From Bacteroidales bacterium (lineage in GTDB: Bacteria; Bacteroidota; Bacteroidia; Bacteroidales; UBA7960): a stretch of 37,006 nt of DNA. Shown here piece after piece: positions 17,829 through 26,444 of this stretch (its first letter is position 1; every line of letters starts with the position of its first letter). The notes under the pieces are model-generated. The model saw only the letters and a list, made by a program, of their open reading frames with translations, ran no database searches and was not told the DNA's origin. The stretch covers positions 1 to 37,006 of the forward strand of contig SLKR01000003.1 in assembly GCA_007134525.1 (NCBI GenBank). Reading direction: 5' to 3'. The translations under genes were made by a program, and so were the position numbers.

Positions 17829-18743
17829 CCGGAATTTCTCCAGGAATGGCAACCAAACTGCCATAAACTCCCTGAAGTGAGTTTCCATAGGATTATGGCC
17901 CACCCCTTCTAAAAGCTTTAGCTCAGTGTCTTTCATTCTATCAAGCGCAGGCTTTTTGCCGGTATAGGGTACCCAGGAGTCAGCATCACCCCACACAGCC
18001 AAGGAAGGAACCTCAAGGTTTGATGCATCAAGGCTTTTCAGCTCCCTGTGGTAAGCAGGTGCAGACAATATGGCACGCATGGTTCCGGGCACAGAAAGGG
18101 GTTCGGTATATGCCCTGACCTGCCCGGGATTTGGTTTCTGCCCGTATGCCGATCTCAGAATCCTCTCAATACGCTTCTCATTTATAAGCCACTTTTGAGC
18201 AAATTCACCGATAATGAACCTAAGTGGCGATAACCTCAACAACAGGTTAACTGAATGGTCATTAAAAGGCAGTTCCGGAAAGAGAACGGCAGATACAAAA
18301 GTAGCACTATCAAGGTCTTCCGGAAACATAAGCGCATATGCCTGTACAATGCCTCCCCCCATGGAGTGCCCTGCCATATGCCAGCACCTTCCGGGAAAAT
18401 ATCTATGCAAAAACTCATGCAAACGCATTGCATGTGCAGTAAAAGACTGGTTAATCCTATGCGAGTTGCCACTGTAGCCAAAGGGCGGCAAATCCACTGC
18501 AATAACCTCAAAACCGGATCTCGCCAGTGAATCTGCAACCTGTTGCCAGGAGTATGTTGATGCACCAAAACCATGCACAAGAAAAACGCTCCCTGCATGG
18601 GATTCAACGGCTGGCTCCCAGTAGCGGTAATGAATTTCTGTCCCTTTTATCTCTGCAAAACAGCTGTTGGGAAAGGGATGTCCTGCACAACTGACTGCAG
18701 GAACACCAAAAAGCAGAAAAAAATAAATTGTCCGCAAATTCAT
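17817..18743 (-). CDS. Exported alpha/beta hydrolase
   Basis: This roughly 308-aa alpha/beta hydrolase-fold protein has oxyanion motif LVHGFGASTYSW, nucleophile elbow GHSMGGG, acid WGDADSWVP and catalytic His in GVGHNPMETH, so the triad is complete. The N-terminus MNLRTIYFFLLFGVPAVSCAG is a signal peptide; a lipobox is only weakly met, so periplasmic or lipoprotein. The ORF-track start is TTG (18749); ATG 18743 is preferred and sits about 22 nt after a promoter -7 match. The substrate is unknown. It is a single gene transcribed against the purine-island genes and overlaps the PLP gene by 12 bp; it may be unrelated to them. Confidence 0.85.
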   Translation of the reverse strand: MNLRTIYFFLLFGVPAVSCAGHPFPNSCFAEIKGTEIHYRYWEPAVESHAGSVFLVHGFGASTYSWQQVADSLARSGFEVIAVDLPPFGYSGNSHRINQSFTAHAMRLHEFLHRYFPGRCWHMAGHSMGGGIVQAYALMFPEDLDSATFVSAVLFPELPFNDHSVNLLLRLSPLRFIIGEFAQKWLINEKRIERILRSAYGQKPNPGQVRAYTEPLSVPGTMRAILSAPAYHRELKSLDASNLEVPSLAVWGDADSWVPYTGKKPALDRMKDTELKLLEGVGHNPMETHFREFMAVWLPFLEKFRLKP

Positions 18744-18771
18744 TGTCAAAATAAAAACCTGCCAATCCCAA

Positions 18772-18779
18772 CAAAATTA
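18772..18779 (-). promoter_or_regulatory. -7 element for the alpha/beta hydrolase
   Basis: TAATTTTG on the minus strand (18779-18772) is an exact TAnnTTTG match 28 bp before ATG 18743. A TTTG (18805-18802) sits 22 bp upstream, a little longer than the usual spacing. Confidence 0.45.
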
Positions 18780-18837
18780 GTAAAAACAGCCCCGGTTTGA
18801 TCAAAATTTAATAAATTGGCATTATAACTTGCTTTCT

Positions 18838-20109
18838 ATGGGATACCCCTCAAAAAAGAAGGAGTTCTGCTATTTATGCACAAGCTGTGGCAACAGCTAT
18901 AATGCTGCCGTAAGCGGAATAATTTATCTCTGCCCCGTGTGCAGCAAGGAAAATAAAGCCATGCAACCCCCGAAAGGAGTCCTGAAAACAGTATACGACT
19001 ACTCTGATCTGCGCAGAAAGATAGAATCTTTTGATGATTTCAAAGAAAACGGCTATCTGGACCTGTTACCAATAAAAAGCTTAAGCAGTCTTCCGCAGCT
19101 AAGGGTTGGCAATACCCCGCTATATTACATAAGCCAGCTTGATGGCCGAAAGCTCCCCTTTCACCTTTATATCAAGGACGACAGCCAGAACCCCACTTTT
19201 TCCTATAAAGACAGGGCCTCAGCAATAGTCTCGGCATTTGCGAAGGAACAAGGGATTAAGACAATTGTTACAGCTTCCACAGGTAATGCAGGCTCATCAA
19301 TAGCCGGGATCTGTGCCTCGCAGCGCCAGAATGCAATAGTCCTGGTTCCTGAAAGGTCGCCAAGGGCTAAACTATGCCAGATTATAATGTACGGAGCCCG
19401 GCTTTTGCCAGTAAAGGGCACATATGACCAGGCATTCGAGCTCAGTATCAAAATCAGCGAAACACACAAATGGTATAACCGCAATACTGCCTATAACCCA
19501 CTTACGATAGAAGGCAAGAAGACAGCCTCATTTGAGATATATGACAAAATGCGGCCGGCAAAGAGCTACAGAATATTCGTGCCCGTAGGGGACGGGGTTA
19601 TCATATCCGGCATCTATAAGGGTTTCGAGGATCTGCTCAATATTGGTATTATCGATGAAATGCCATTGCTGGTTGCAGTACAGTCAGAAGGCAGCGACAA
19701 CCTGATCAGGAATATCGGGTCCCATTCATTCAGCATACGCAAAAGCCTGACAATAGCCGACTCGATCTCTGTTGATATTCCCAGAAATTTCTACTACACA
19801 AGGCAAATGATAGAAAAGTACAATGGTGAGTGTATAAGCGTAAGTGATATGGAGATAATGTCAGCTTCATCGGTTCTGGCGAGGAACACAGGGGTTTTCT
19901 CTGAACCGGCCGCAGCAGCGGGTTTTGCAGGGCTGCTCAGGTATCACCGCGATGACAGGCTGAAACACGCCTCACATAATATTGTCCTGTCAACTGGAAG
20001 CGGCCTTAAGGACACCGGGCCGGTAGAGAAGCAGCTTGAAATCCCTTCAGGCCTTGAGCCTGATACTGACCCTGTCAATGATTTAATGAAGGCAGGCCTG
20101 AGGTACTGA
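18838..20109 (+). CDS. Threonine synthase-like PLP enzyme with N-terminal zinc ribbon
   Basis: This roughly 423-aa fold-type II PLP enzyme has a short N-terminal zinc ribbon (CTSC at 14-17, CPVC at 32-35), then GNTPLY, the Schiff-base motif PTFSYKDRAS (Lys124), the ASTGNAGSS carboxylate loop (about 146) and the late PVGDGVIISGIYKG phosphate loop. The ribbon plus SxKDR type resembles archaeal/bacterial threonine synthase and cysteate synthase. No other threonine genes are nearby. The gene heads a run ending in xdhD- and ssnA-like genes (22 bp gap to xdhD), so a lyase or synthase role on a purine-derived amino acid is as likely as threonine synthesis (inference). The ATG at 18838 replaces the TTG at 18829. 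True ThrC cannot be excluded. Confidence 0.8.
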   Translation: MGYPSKKKEFCYLCTSCGNSYNAAVSGIIYLCPVCSKENKAMQPPKGVLKTVYDYSDLRRKIESFDDFKENGYLDLLPIKSLSSLPQLRVGNTPLYYISQLDGRKLPFHLYIKDDSQNPTFSYKDRASAIVSAFAKEQGIKTIVTASTGNAGSSIAGICASQRQNAIVLVPERSPRAKLCQIIMYGARLLPVKGTYDQAFELSIKISETHKWYNRNTAYNPLTIEGKKTASFEIYDKMRPAKSYRIFVPVGDGVIISGIYKGFEDLLNIGIIDEMPLLVAVQSEGSDNLIRNIGSHSFSIRKSLTIADSISVDIPRNFYYTRQMIEKYNGECISVSDMEIMSASSVLARNTGVFSEPAAAAGFAGLLRYHRDDRLKHASHNIVLSTGSGLKDTGPVEKQLEIPSGLEPDTDPVNDLMKAGLRY

Positions 20110-20131
20110 ATTCAAAATTGCGCGATACGAT

Positions 20132-22702
20132 ATGATCAAACTATCGGTTAATGGAGAAAACAGGAGTTACAATGGAAGTGGCGAAATCAGCCTGCTCCGT
20201 TATCTGCGTGAATTACTCCATATAACTTCTGCAAAGGAAGGCTGTTCAGGCGAAGGAGTTTGCGGAGCCTGCACCGTAGAGGTAAACGGGAAACCCAGTC
20301 TCGCCTGCCGTGTCTGGATGAAGGATTTGAACGGGTCGTCTGTGATCACCACCGATGGTCTGCCCGAACCTTTCAGGACCATGATTGGCAGAATGTTTGC
20401 CGAAAATGGTGCGGTTCAGTGCGGATTTTGTACACCAGGCTTTATCTTGAGATCCCGGAAGCTTTTTGAAAAAGATCCTCCTCCCACGCGCCTTGAAATA
20501 ATCCGCAATATAAACCCAAACCTCTGCCGGTGTACCGGTTATGTCAAGATCGTCAATGCAATTGAACAGGCACTGAACAATAAAAAAGAGATCACATTGG
20601 GCAATTTGCAGGGAGGTATCGGTATTTCGCTCACAAAATATGGATCAATTGAAACAGCGCTGGGTTCAAGGCAGTTTGTAAATGACCTTTACCCTGAGGG
20701 TATTCTGCATGCAGCCTTGAAATTCAGCGATCATCCCAGGGCACGGGTTACCGGTTCTGATATCTCTGAAGCTTTGTCCATTGAAGGGGTTATCGGGGTC
20801 TTTACAGCTGATGACATTCCCGGAGACAGGTATAACGGTTTAATTTTCAATGACTGGCCCCTTATGGTTGCAAAAGGGGAGGTAACCCGCTATATTGGTG
20901 ATGTTCTGGCGGGAGTGGTTGCTAAAGACAGGGAAACTGCCAGAAAAGCTGCCGAAAGTATAAAAATCAGATATGATGTGCTAGAGGGTGTTTTCTCCCC
21001 GGAAGATGCGCTGAAAAATACCAGCCCCCGGGTACACCCCGGAAGGTCAAACTTACTTGAAACATCCAGCATTCATTCCGGCAATCCTGAAAGGGAGTTC
21101 GCCAATGCTCGATGGATATCATCAGCAGTTTACCAAACCTCACTTATCGAACATGCATTCCTCGAATGCGAGGCAGCAGTTGCCATTCCTGAAGGCAAAG
21201 GCATCAGGGTCTACAGCCAGGGCCAGGGTGTATATGAAGACCGCAGGCAAATTGCGCGGATACTTAATACTGGGGAGGAGGATGTCAGGGTAAGCCTTGT
21301 CCCCAACGGAGGTGGATTTGGAGGCAAGGAAGACCTCAGCGTGCAGGGCCATGCGGCTTTATTTGCCTGGCTGCTCAAAAAACCTGTCAAGCTCAGCCTG
21401 GACAGGGAAGAATCAATAAGGATGCACCCTAAACGACACCCGGTTAAGATGGAGATAAAGCTTGCATGCGACAGCAACGGAAAGTTCACAGCCCTGCAGC
21501 TGGAAGCAACAGGTGATACGGGTGCATACGCATCCGTAGGCACAAAGGTAATGGAGCGTGTTGTGGGCCACGCCACAGGGGCCTATTGGATACCTTCAGT
21601 TGACATCAGGGCAAAAACCGTATACACGAATAATATACCTTCAGGTGCCATGAGGGGTTTCGGTGTACCTCAGATTGTATTTGCACTTGAAAGCTGTATA
21701 GACGAACTTTGTTACGCCGGAGGATTTGACCGCTGGCAGATCAGGTATGACAACGCCCTGGAAGAAGGTTCAAGGACTGCTGCCGGGCAAAGACTTGAAG
21801 GTGTGGGACTCAAAAAAACACTTCTGGCGGTAAGGGAGGACTTCCGGAGAGCCCGGTATGCCGGAGTTGCTTGTGCAATAAAGAATTCAGGAGTGGGAAA
21901 CGGCATGACAGACGAAAGCTCTGTAAAGATAAAGATAGTGTCAGAAGGAAGGGTGGAGATACACCATGGCTGGACCGAAATGGGGCAGGGAATAAATACG
22001 GTAGCCATTCAATTCCTTTGTCAGGAAACCGGAATACCTCCCGCAAACATAAAAGTAATAGTGGACACTACAGCGGGTATACCCACAGGTATGACAACTT
22101 CCTCCAGGGGAACGGCACTGCTGGGTAATGCAATTATAGATGCAGCCTCCGGACTCAAAAATGATCTGGTGGCCGCGGGTAGCGATGTTGAAGGAGCACT
22201 TAAAAACCTTACAGGAAGTGTTTACAGGGGCAAATACATATGCGACTGGACCTGCAGACCGGGAGAGAATGGCGGTGATCCCAAAATCCACTTTTCTTAT
22301 GGGTATGCCACCCAGGTTGCCATATTGGACAAAACGGGCAGACTAAGAAAGGTGGTGGCGGCACATGATGCGGGCAGGGTAGTCAACCCCCTGCTATTTC
22401 AGGGACAAATAGAAGGAAGTGTTCATATGGGAGTGGGTTATGCTCTTAAAGAAAACCTCCCCCTTGAAAAAGGCTGGCCGGATAGTTTTAAAATGAAGGA
22501 TCTGGGAATAATAAGGGCTAAGGAAATGCCCGAGGTTAAGGTTATAGCAGTAGAGGAGAAAGATCCCCACGGCCCTTATGGTGCCAAGGGCATAGGTGAA
22601 ATAGGAGTAGTACCTACCGCTGCTGCGGTTGCAAATGCATACTATGCATTCGACGGGGTGAAACGAACAAGCCTTCCCATTGAACCCATAAAAAAGAAAT
22701 AA
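20132..22702 (+). CDS. xdhD: FAD-less molybdenum hydroxylase, selenium-dependent XDH/XdhD type
   Basis: This 856-aa fusion has two N-terminal [2Fe-2S] domains (Cys38, 44, 47, 59; Cys97, 100, 132, 134) and a molybdopterin domain. Mo motifs are GGGFGGKED, AMRGFGVPQ, EMGQG and catalytic Glu in GAKGIGEIG. The length fits the Se-dependent xanthine dehydrogenase family and is shorter than E. coli XdhD. An Arg aligning with bovine R880 (VMER) and the FRGFG Phe position are kept, but the second purine-sandwiching Phe-Thr (ISFT) is replaced by IKNSGVG, so the substrate may differ from XdhB. There is no FAD domain and no adjacent FAD subunit, so YgfK or XdhA must pass electrons (inference). The labile selenium of this class leaves no sequence mark. 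It is flanked by PLP2 (22 bp) and ssnA (12 bp). Confidence 0.88.
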   Translation: MIKLSVNGENRSYNGSGEISLLRYLRELLHITSAKEGCSGEGVCGACTVEVNGKPSLACRVWMKDLNGSSVITTDGLPEPFRTMIGRMFAENGAVQCGFCTPGFILRSRKLFEKDPPPTRLEIIRNINPNLCRCTGYVKIVNAIEQALNNKKEITLGNLQGGIGISLTKYGSIETALGSRQFVNDLYPEGILHAALKFSDHPRARVTGSDISEALSIEGVIGVFTADDIPGDRYNGLIFNDWPLMVAKGEVTRYIGDVLAGVVAKDRETARKAAESIKIRYDVLEGVFSPEDALKNTSPRVHPGRSNLLETSSIHSGNPEREFANARWISSAVYQTSLIEHAFLECEAAVAIPEGKGIRVYSQGQGVYEDRRQIARILNTGEEDVRVSLVPNGGGFGGKEDLSVQGHAALFAWLLKKPVKLSLDREESIRMHPKRHPVKMEIKLACDSNGKFTALQLEATGDTGAYASVGTKVMERVVGHATGAYWIPSVDIRAKTVYTNNIPSGAMRGFGVPQIVFALESCIDELCYAGGFDRWQIRYDNALEEGSRTAAGQRLEGVGLKKTLLAVREDFRRARYAGVACAIKNSGVGNGMTDESSVKIKIVSEGRVEIHHGWTEMGQGINTVAIQFLCQETGIPPANIKVIVDTTAGIPTGMTTSSRGTALLGNAIIDAASGLKNDLVAAGSDVEGALKNLTGSVYRGKYICDWTCRPGENGGDPKIHFSYGYATQVAILDKTGRLRKVVAAHDAGRVVNPLLFQGQIEGSVHMGVGYALKENLPLEKGWPDSFKMKDLGIIRAKEMPEVKVIAVEEKDPHGPYGAKGIGEIGVVPTAAAVANAYYAFDGVKRTSLPIEPIKKK

Positions 22703-22714
22703 AAAGACCATCCT

Positions 22715-24010
22715 ATGGCCACAATACTCAGAAACGCAACATATATTGACTGGGAAAGTCTCAGTATGAAACAATGCAATATTATTGCCGGGGAAGGTAA
22801 GAATGCGGGTATAAGGTTTGTAGATAAAGTTAGTGATGAGATGACCGGGGTTAAAGAAACTTCCGTTATAGATTGCACCGGAAAATTTGTTACAAAATCT
22901 TTTGCAATAGGTCATCATCATGTATATTCCGCACTTGCCAGGGGAATGCCGAAGCCTTTGGGAGTACCATCTGACTTCAGGGCGATACTCAAGTATATCT
23001 GGTGGACCCTTGACCAGAACCTCGACCGGGAAAGCATCAGGCTCAGTGCACTGGCAACAGCCATTGAGGCTTTAAAGGCAGGATCCACATTTATTGTAGA
23101 CCATCATGCATCACCCGGGCACATAGGCGGATCACTTGAAACAATTGCCGGGGCATTTGAACAGGCCGGTATAAGTCATCTTCTCTGCTATGAAGTAACT
23201 GACCGTTACGGAACGGACAAGGCAGCTGAAGGGCTTGAGGAGTGCGATAACTGGCTTGAAAAAAACCAGGGCCTTGTAGGCCTGCATGCCTCTTTCACCG
23301 TAGGTAATGAGAGCCTTGAAAGAGCAGTAAGGCTGATGCAGAAGCATGGCAGCGGGATACATATTCATCTTGCAGAAGACAAGTACGACCAGAAACACTG
23401 CCTGCAGAACTATTACCAGCAGGCAGGCCACCGGCTGAATGAAGCCGGGGTACTGGACTCACCAAAAACCATTCTGGTACACGGTCTTCATCTTAACGAT
23501 GGGGAGAGGGATATGATTCGTAAAAAACCCTGCTGGATAGCACAGAATATGGAAAGCAACCTGAAGAACAAGGTTGGCTGCTTTAGTTCCAGAGGCCTGG
23601 GCGATAAAATTTTCCTGGGTACTGACGGCATGCACGGCGATATGCTGAGAAGCATGAAAGCCGCCTTCTTCGCAGGCCAGTTATACGATGATATTAATTT
23701 CACTTCGGCATACCAAAGGCTGAGGAACATACACAGATACATCAGGCAGAATAATTTTTCCGGAGACGGGGATAACAATCTTATAGTTGTCGATTACAAC
23801 AGCGCTACTGAAGTAAATCCGGATAACTTTGCAGCACATCTGATTTTCGGGATCTCCTCATCCCATATAAGGTATGTGATTGCAGAAGGCAGAGTTGTTG
23901 TAAAAGATGGCAGGCTGCAGACCCTGGATGAGGAAGCAGTACTCAAGGAGGCAAGAAAATACGCCGGCATGCTATGGAAAAGGATGTCAGCATCACATAA
24001 AACCATATAA
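22715..24010 (+). CDS. ssnA: SsnA-like amidohydrolase (putative aminohydrolase)
   Basis: This 431-aa metal-dependent hydrolase of the cytosine/guanine deaminase superfamily has metal-site motif [13 protein letters not shown], ligand His in [17 protein letters not shown] and the metal Asp in [10 protein letters not shown]. Internal stretches such as [14 protein letters not shown] and [12 protein letters not shown] match E. coli SsnA closely as I recall it. SsnA proteins occur with YgfK and XdhD in purine/SDMH loci; the likely reaction is deamination of an aminopurine or a ring-opened product, but the exact substrate is not settled by sequence. It starts 12 bp after the hydroxylase gene and ends 13 bp before the carboxylase gene, so it links two modules. 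Confidence 0.88.
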   Translation: MATILRNATYIDWESLSMKQCNIIAGEGKNAGIRFVDKVSDEMTGVKETSVIDCTGKFVTKSFAIGHHHVYSALARGMPKPLGVPSDFRAILKYIWWTLDQNLDRESIRLSALATAIEALKAGSTFIVDHHASPGHIGGSLETIAGAFEQAGISHLLCYEVTDRYGTDKAAEGLEECDNWLEKNQGLVGLHASFTVGNESLERAVRLMQKHGSGIHIHLAEDKYDQKHCLQNYYQQAGHRLNEAGVLDSPKTILVHGLHLNDGERDMIRKKPCWIAQNMESNLKNKVGCFSSRGLGDKIFLGTDGMHGDMLRSMKAAFFAGQLYDDINFTSAYQRLRNIHRYIRQNNFSGDGDNNLIVVDYNSATEVNPDNFAAHLIFGISSSHIRYVIAEGRVVVKDGRLQTLDEEAVLKEARKYAGMLWKRMSASHKTI

Positions 24011-24023
24011 ACTTTTTGACAAG

Positions 24024-25631
24024 ATGTATACCATACCCACCCACGTAGAAAGGGAAAGCAGGGAGTTCAGGGAAAACAGCAGGCATTACGGCGAAATTCT
24101 CAGCAAGCACCGTGAGATCATGCACAAGGTAATGAAGGGCGGCCCTGACCAGGCAGTTGAGAAGCACCGCTCACGCGGCAAACTGCTTGCTCGAGAAAGG
24201 ATTGACCTGCTGCTTGACCCGGGCACACCATTCCTTGAGCTTTCCACACTGGCAGCATATGAGCAGTATGGAAACAGCTTTCCGGGGGCAGGAATGGTGA
24301 GTGGCATCGGAATTATACACGGACATGAGGCAGTTGTTATCGCCAATGATGCAACGGTAAAAGGCGGCACTTACGTAAAGCAGACCATCCGGAAACACTT
24401 ACGGGCTCAGGAAATTGCAATGCAGAACAAGCTTCCCTGCGTTTACATGGTTGACTCCGGTGGCATCTTCCTCCCCGAGCAGGCTGAAGTGTTCCCCGAC
24501 AGGGATGATTTCGGTAGGATATTCTTCAATCAGGCAAGGCTCTCTGCGCAGGGCTGCCCGCAGATATCAATCGTAATGGGATCCTGCACTGCCGGAGGAG
24601 CCTATATACCGGCCATGAGTGACGAAACCATTATTGTTAAGAACCAGGGTACCATTTTCATTGGCGGGCCACCCCTGGTAAAGGCTGCCACAGGTGAGGT
24701 AGTAAGCCCCGAAGAGCTCGGTGGGGCGGAAGTACACACAACCAGGTCGGGAGTGGCTGACCATTTTGCAGAAAATGACCAGCATGCCATATCAATTTGC
24801 AGAAGCATCTTCGAGACAATACAACCAGACAAAAGACAGCCTCTGGATATAAAGGATAGTGAGGAACCCCTGTATGACCCGGAGGAGTTAACCGGGATCA
24901 TACAGGCAGATCACAAGAAACAGACAGACCCTTATGAAGTTATAGCAAGAATAGTTGACGGCAGCCGGTTCCATGAGTTCAAGGCGAGGTATGCCACAAC
25001 ACTTGTTACCGGTTTTGCACGGATAATGGGCTATCCGGTAGGTGTTATAGCAAACAACGGTGTTCTTTTCGCAGAATCATCCCTGAAGGGCACGCATTTC
25101 ATTGAATTGTGCAATTTCAGAAAGATACCGATCCTCTTTTTGCAGAATATTACTGGGTTTATGGTAGGCAAGGTATATGAGAATGCAGGGCTGGCAAGGG
25201 ACGGGGCTAAACTGGTACATGCCGTTGCAAACGCCAATGTACCAAAAATAACTGTCATTACAGGAGGTTCATATGGCGCCGGCAATTACGCCATGGCGGG
25301 AAGGGCATTCGACCCCCACTTTATTTTCATGTGGCCCGGAGCAAGGATATCCGTTATGGGCGGTCAGCAGGCAGCAATGGTCCTTGCACAGGTTAAAACC
25401 GACCAGCTGGAGGCAATGGGAAAGAAAGCTGATCCCGGAGAGATTGAAAAAATGAAATCCGAAATACTTAATAAATATGAGACCGAGGGTTCGGCATATT
25501 ACAGTTCCTCGCGCCTGTGGGACGACGGTATTATAGAGCCCATGCAAACCAGACAGGTAGTTGCCCTGGCAATTTCCACCTCGCTTAACAGGGAGTTTAA
25601 CAACCCTTCCAGCGGAATTTACAGAATGTAG
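24024..25631 (+). CDS. mccB: 3-methylcrotonyl-CoA carboxylase, carboxyltransferase (beta) subunit
   Basis: This 535-aa biotin-dependent carboxyltransferase has [23 protein letters not shown]-type N-terminal architecture, the MCC-like [28 protein letters not shown], an oxyanion-loop [12 protein letters not shown] and a second-domain [25 protein letters not shown]. The last two place it nearer MCC/geranyl-CoA carboxylase than propionyl-CoA carboxylase. It transfers CO2 from carboxybiotin to 3-methylcrotonyl-CoA to give 3-methylglutaconyl-CoA (leucine catabolism). The ORF track extends to 23907 inside ssnA; the ATG at 24024, 13 bp past the ssnA stop, is preferred and begins [12 protein letters not shown]. 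Partner subunit and hydratase follow. Geranyl-CoA carboxylase is a less likely alternative. Confidence 0.87.
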   Translation: MYTIPTHVERESREFRENSRHYGEILSKHREIMHKVMKGGPDQAVEKHRSRGKLLARERIDLLLDPGTPFLELSTLAAYEQYGNSFPGAGMVSGIGIIHGHEAVVIANDATVKGGTYVKQTIRKHLRAQEIAMQNKLPCVYMVDSGGIFLPEQAEVFPDRDDFGRIFFNQARLSAQGCPQISIVMGSCTAGGAYIPAMSDETIIVKNQGTIFIGGPPLVKAATGEVVSPEELGGAEVHTTRSGVADHFAENDQHAISICRSIFETIQPDKRQPLDIKDSEEPLYDPEELTGIIQADHKKQTDPYEVIARIVDGSRFHEFKARYATTLVTGFARIMGYPVGVIANNGVLFAESSLKGTHFIELCNFRKIPILFLQNITGFMVGKVYENAGLARDGAKLVHAVANANVPKITVITGGSYGAGNYAMAGRAFDPHFIFMWPGARISVMGGQQAAMVLAQVKTDQLEAMGKKADPGEIEKMKSEILNKYETEGSAYYSSSRLWDDGIIEPMQTRQVVALAISTSLNREFNNPSSGIYRM

Positions 25632-25664
25632 TTCAATATATTATAACAGGTAAATCGTCAGTAA

Positions 25665-26444
25665 ATGGAGCAGTTCAATACAATTAAGCTTGATATTTCA
25701 GGCCAGACTGCATACATAGTCCTTAACAGGCCGGAAAAACGTAATGCAATCAACGGTGATATGGCCCTGGAGATAATTAGCGCCCTGCAATATGCCGACA
25801 GTGAGGACAATATACGGGTAGTTATCCTCTCGGGAGCCGGAAAGATTTTCTGTGCCGGGGCTGACCTTGAGTGGATGGGAACTGAAGCTAAAGATAAAGA
25901 AGATTACACAGACCTGCTTGCCACCCTGTTCGATTCTGTTTACCGATTCCCAAAACCCCTGATCGCAATTGTGCATGGTAAACTTATAGGCGGAGCCATA
26001 GGTCTGGCTGCCGGGGCCGATTTTGTTCTTGCAGAGAAGAACTCCGGCTTCTGTTTCAGCGAGGTCAGGCTGGGTCTTATACCGGCTACCATCTCACCAT
26101 ATATCATAAGACGAATCGGTGAGTTCAGGGCCAGACAACTTATGTCAACAGCTTTGCTTTTTGATGCGTCAGTTGCATTTTCTGCCGGTCTGGTCGACAA
26201 AATGGGGGAAATGGAGGAATTGGAAGCCTACAAAGATTATCTTTGCAAAGAGATAAGCATGAACGCCCCCGGGGCAACCAGAAGTTGTAAAAATCTTCTG
26301 CTGAAGGTATCGGGCAGGCAGCCGGGCGAAGAAGTGACCAGGATAACATCAGCCCTGCTTAAGGAAACAAGACAGGGCAGCGAAGCTGCAGAGGGCATTC
26401 GTGCATTCATGGAAAAACGCAGACCTGTTTGGAATAAACAATGA
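25665..26444 (+). CDS. liuC: Methylglutaconyl-CoA hydratase (enoyl-CoA hydratase family)
   Basis: This 259-aa crotonase-fold protein has GKIFCAGADLEWM (about residue 60; oxyanion loop of the LiuC type), GGAIGLAAGADFVLA and FCFSEVRLGLIPATISPYI, where Glu of SEVRLG is the retained acid. The usual first catalytic Glu of enoyl-CoA hydratases (GGGxEL) is a Gly here, as I recall for LiuC-type hydratases. Context supports hydration of 3-methylglutaconyl-CoA to HMG-CoA: it lies between the two methylcrotonyl-CoA carboxylase subunit genes, 33 bp after the beta subunit and overlapping the alpha subunit by 4 bp (ATGA). Acetoacetate or acetyl-CoA release would need an HMG-CoA lyase, which is not in the window. 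Confidence 0.85.
   Translation: MEQFNTIKLDISGQTAYIVLNRPEKRNAINGDMALEIISALQYADSEDNIRVVILSGAGKIFCAGADLEWMGTEAKDKEDYTDLLATLFDSVYRFPKPLIAIVHGKLIGGAIGLAAGADFVLAEKNSGFCFSEVRLGLIPATISPYIIRRIGEFRARQLMSTALLFDASVAFSAGLVDKMGEMEELEAYKDYLCKEISMNAPGATRSCKNLLLKVSGRQPGEEVTRITSALLKETRQGSEAAEGIRAFMEKRRPVWNKQ

Noticed and set aside
18816-18833. Sigma-54-like promoter TTGGCATTATAACTTGCT upstream of the threonine-synthase-like gene
   Set aside because: The spacing between GG and GC is one base too long for sigma-54, and the transcript would start downstream of the chosen ATG at 18838.
22394-22921. 175-aa minus-strand ORF across the xdhD-ssnA junction
   Set aside because: Antisense to two genes with clear motifs; it has no domain signature and its apparent hydrophobic runs are explained by the opposite-strand codons.
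23907-24023. 39-residue N-terminal extension of the MccB ORF
   Set aside because: It lies entirely within the 3' end of ssnA and the short gap; the ATG at 24024 gives the normal family start.
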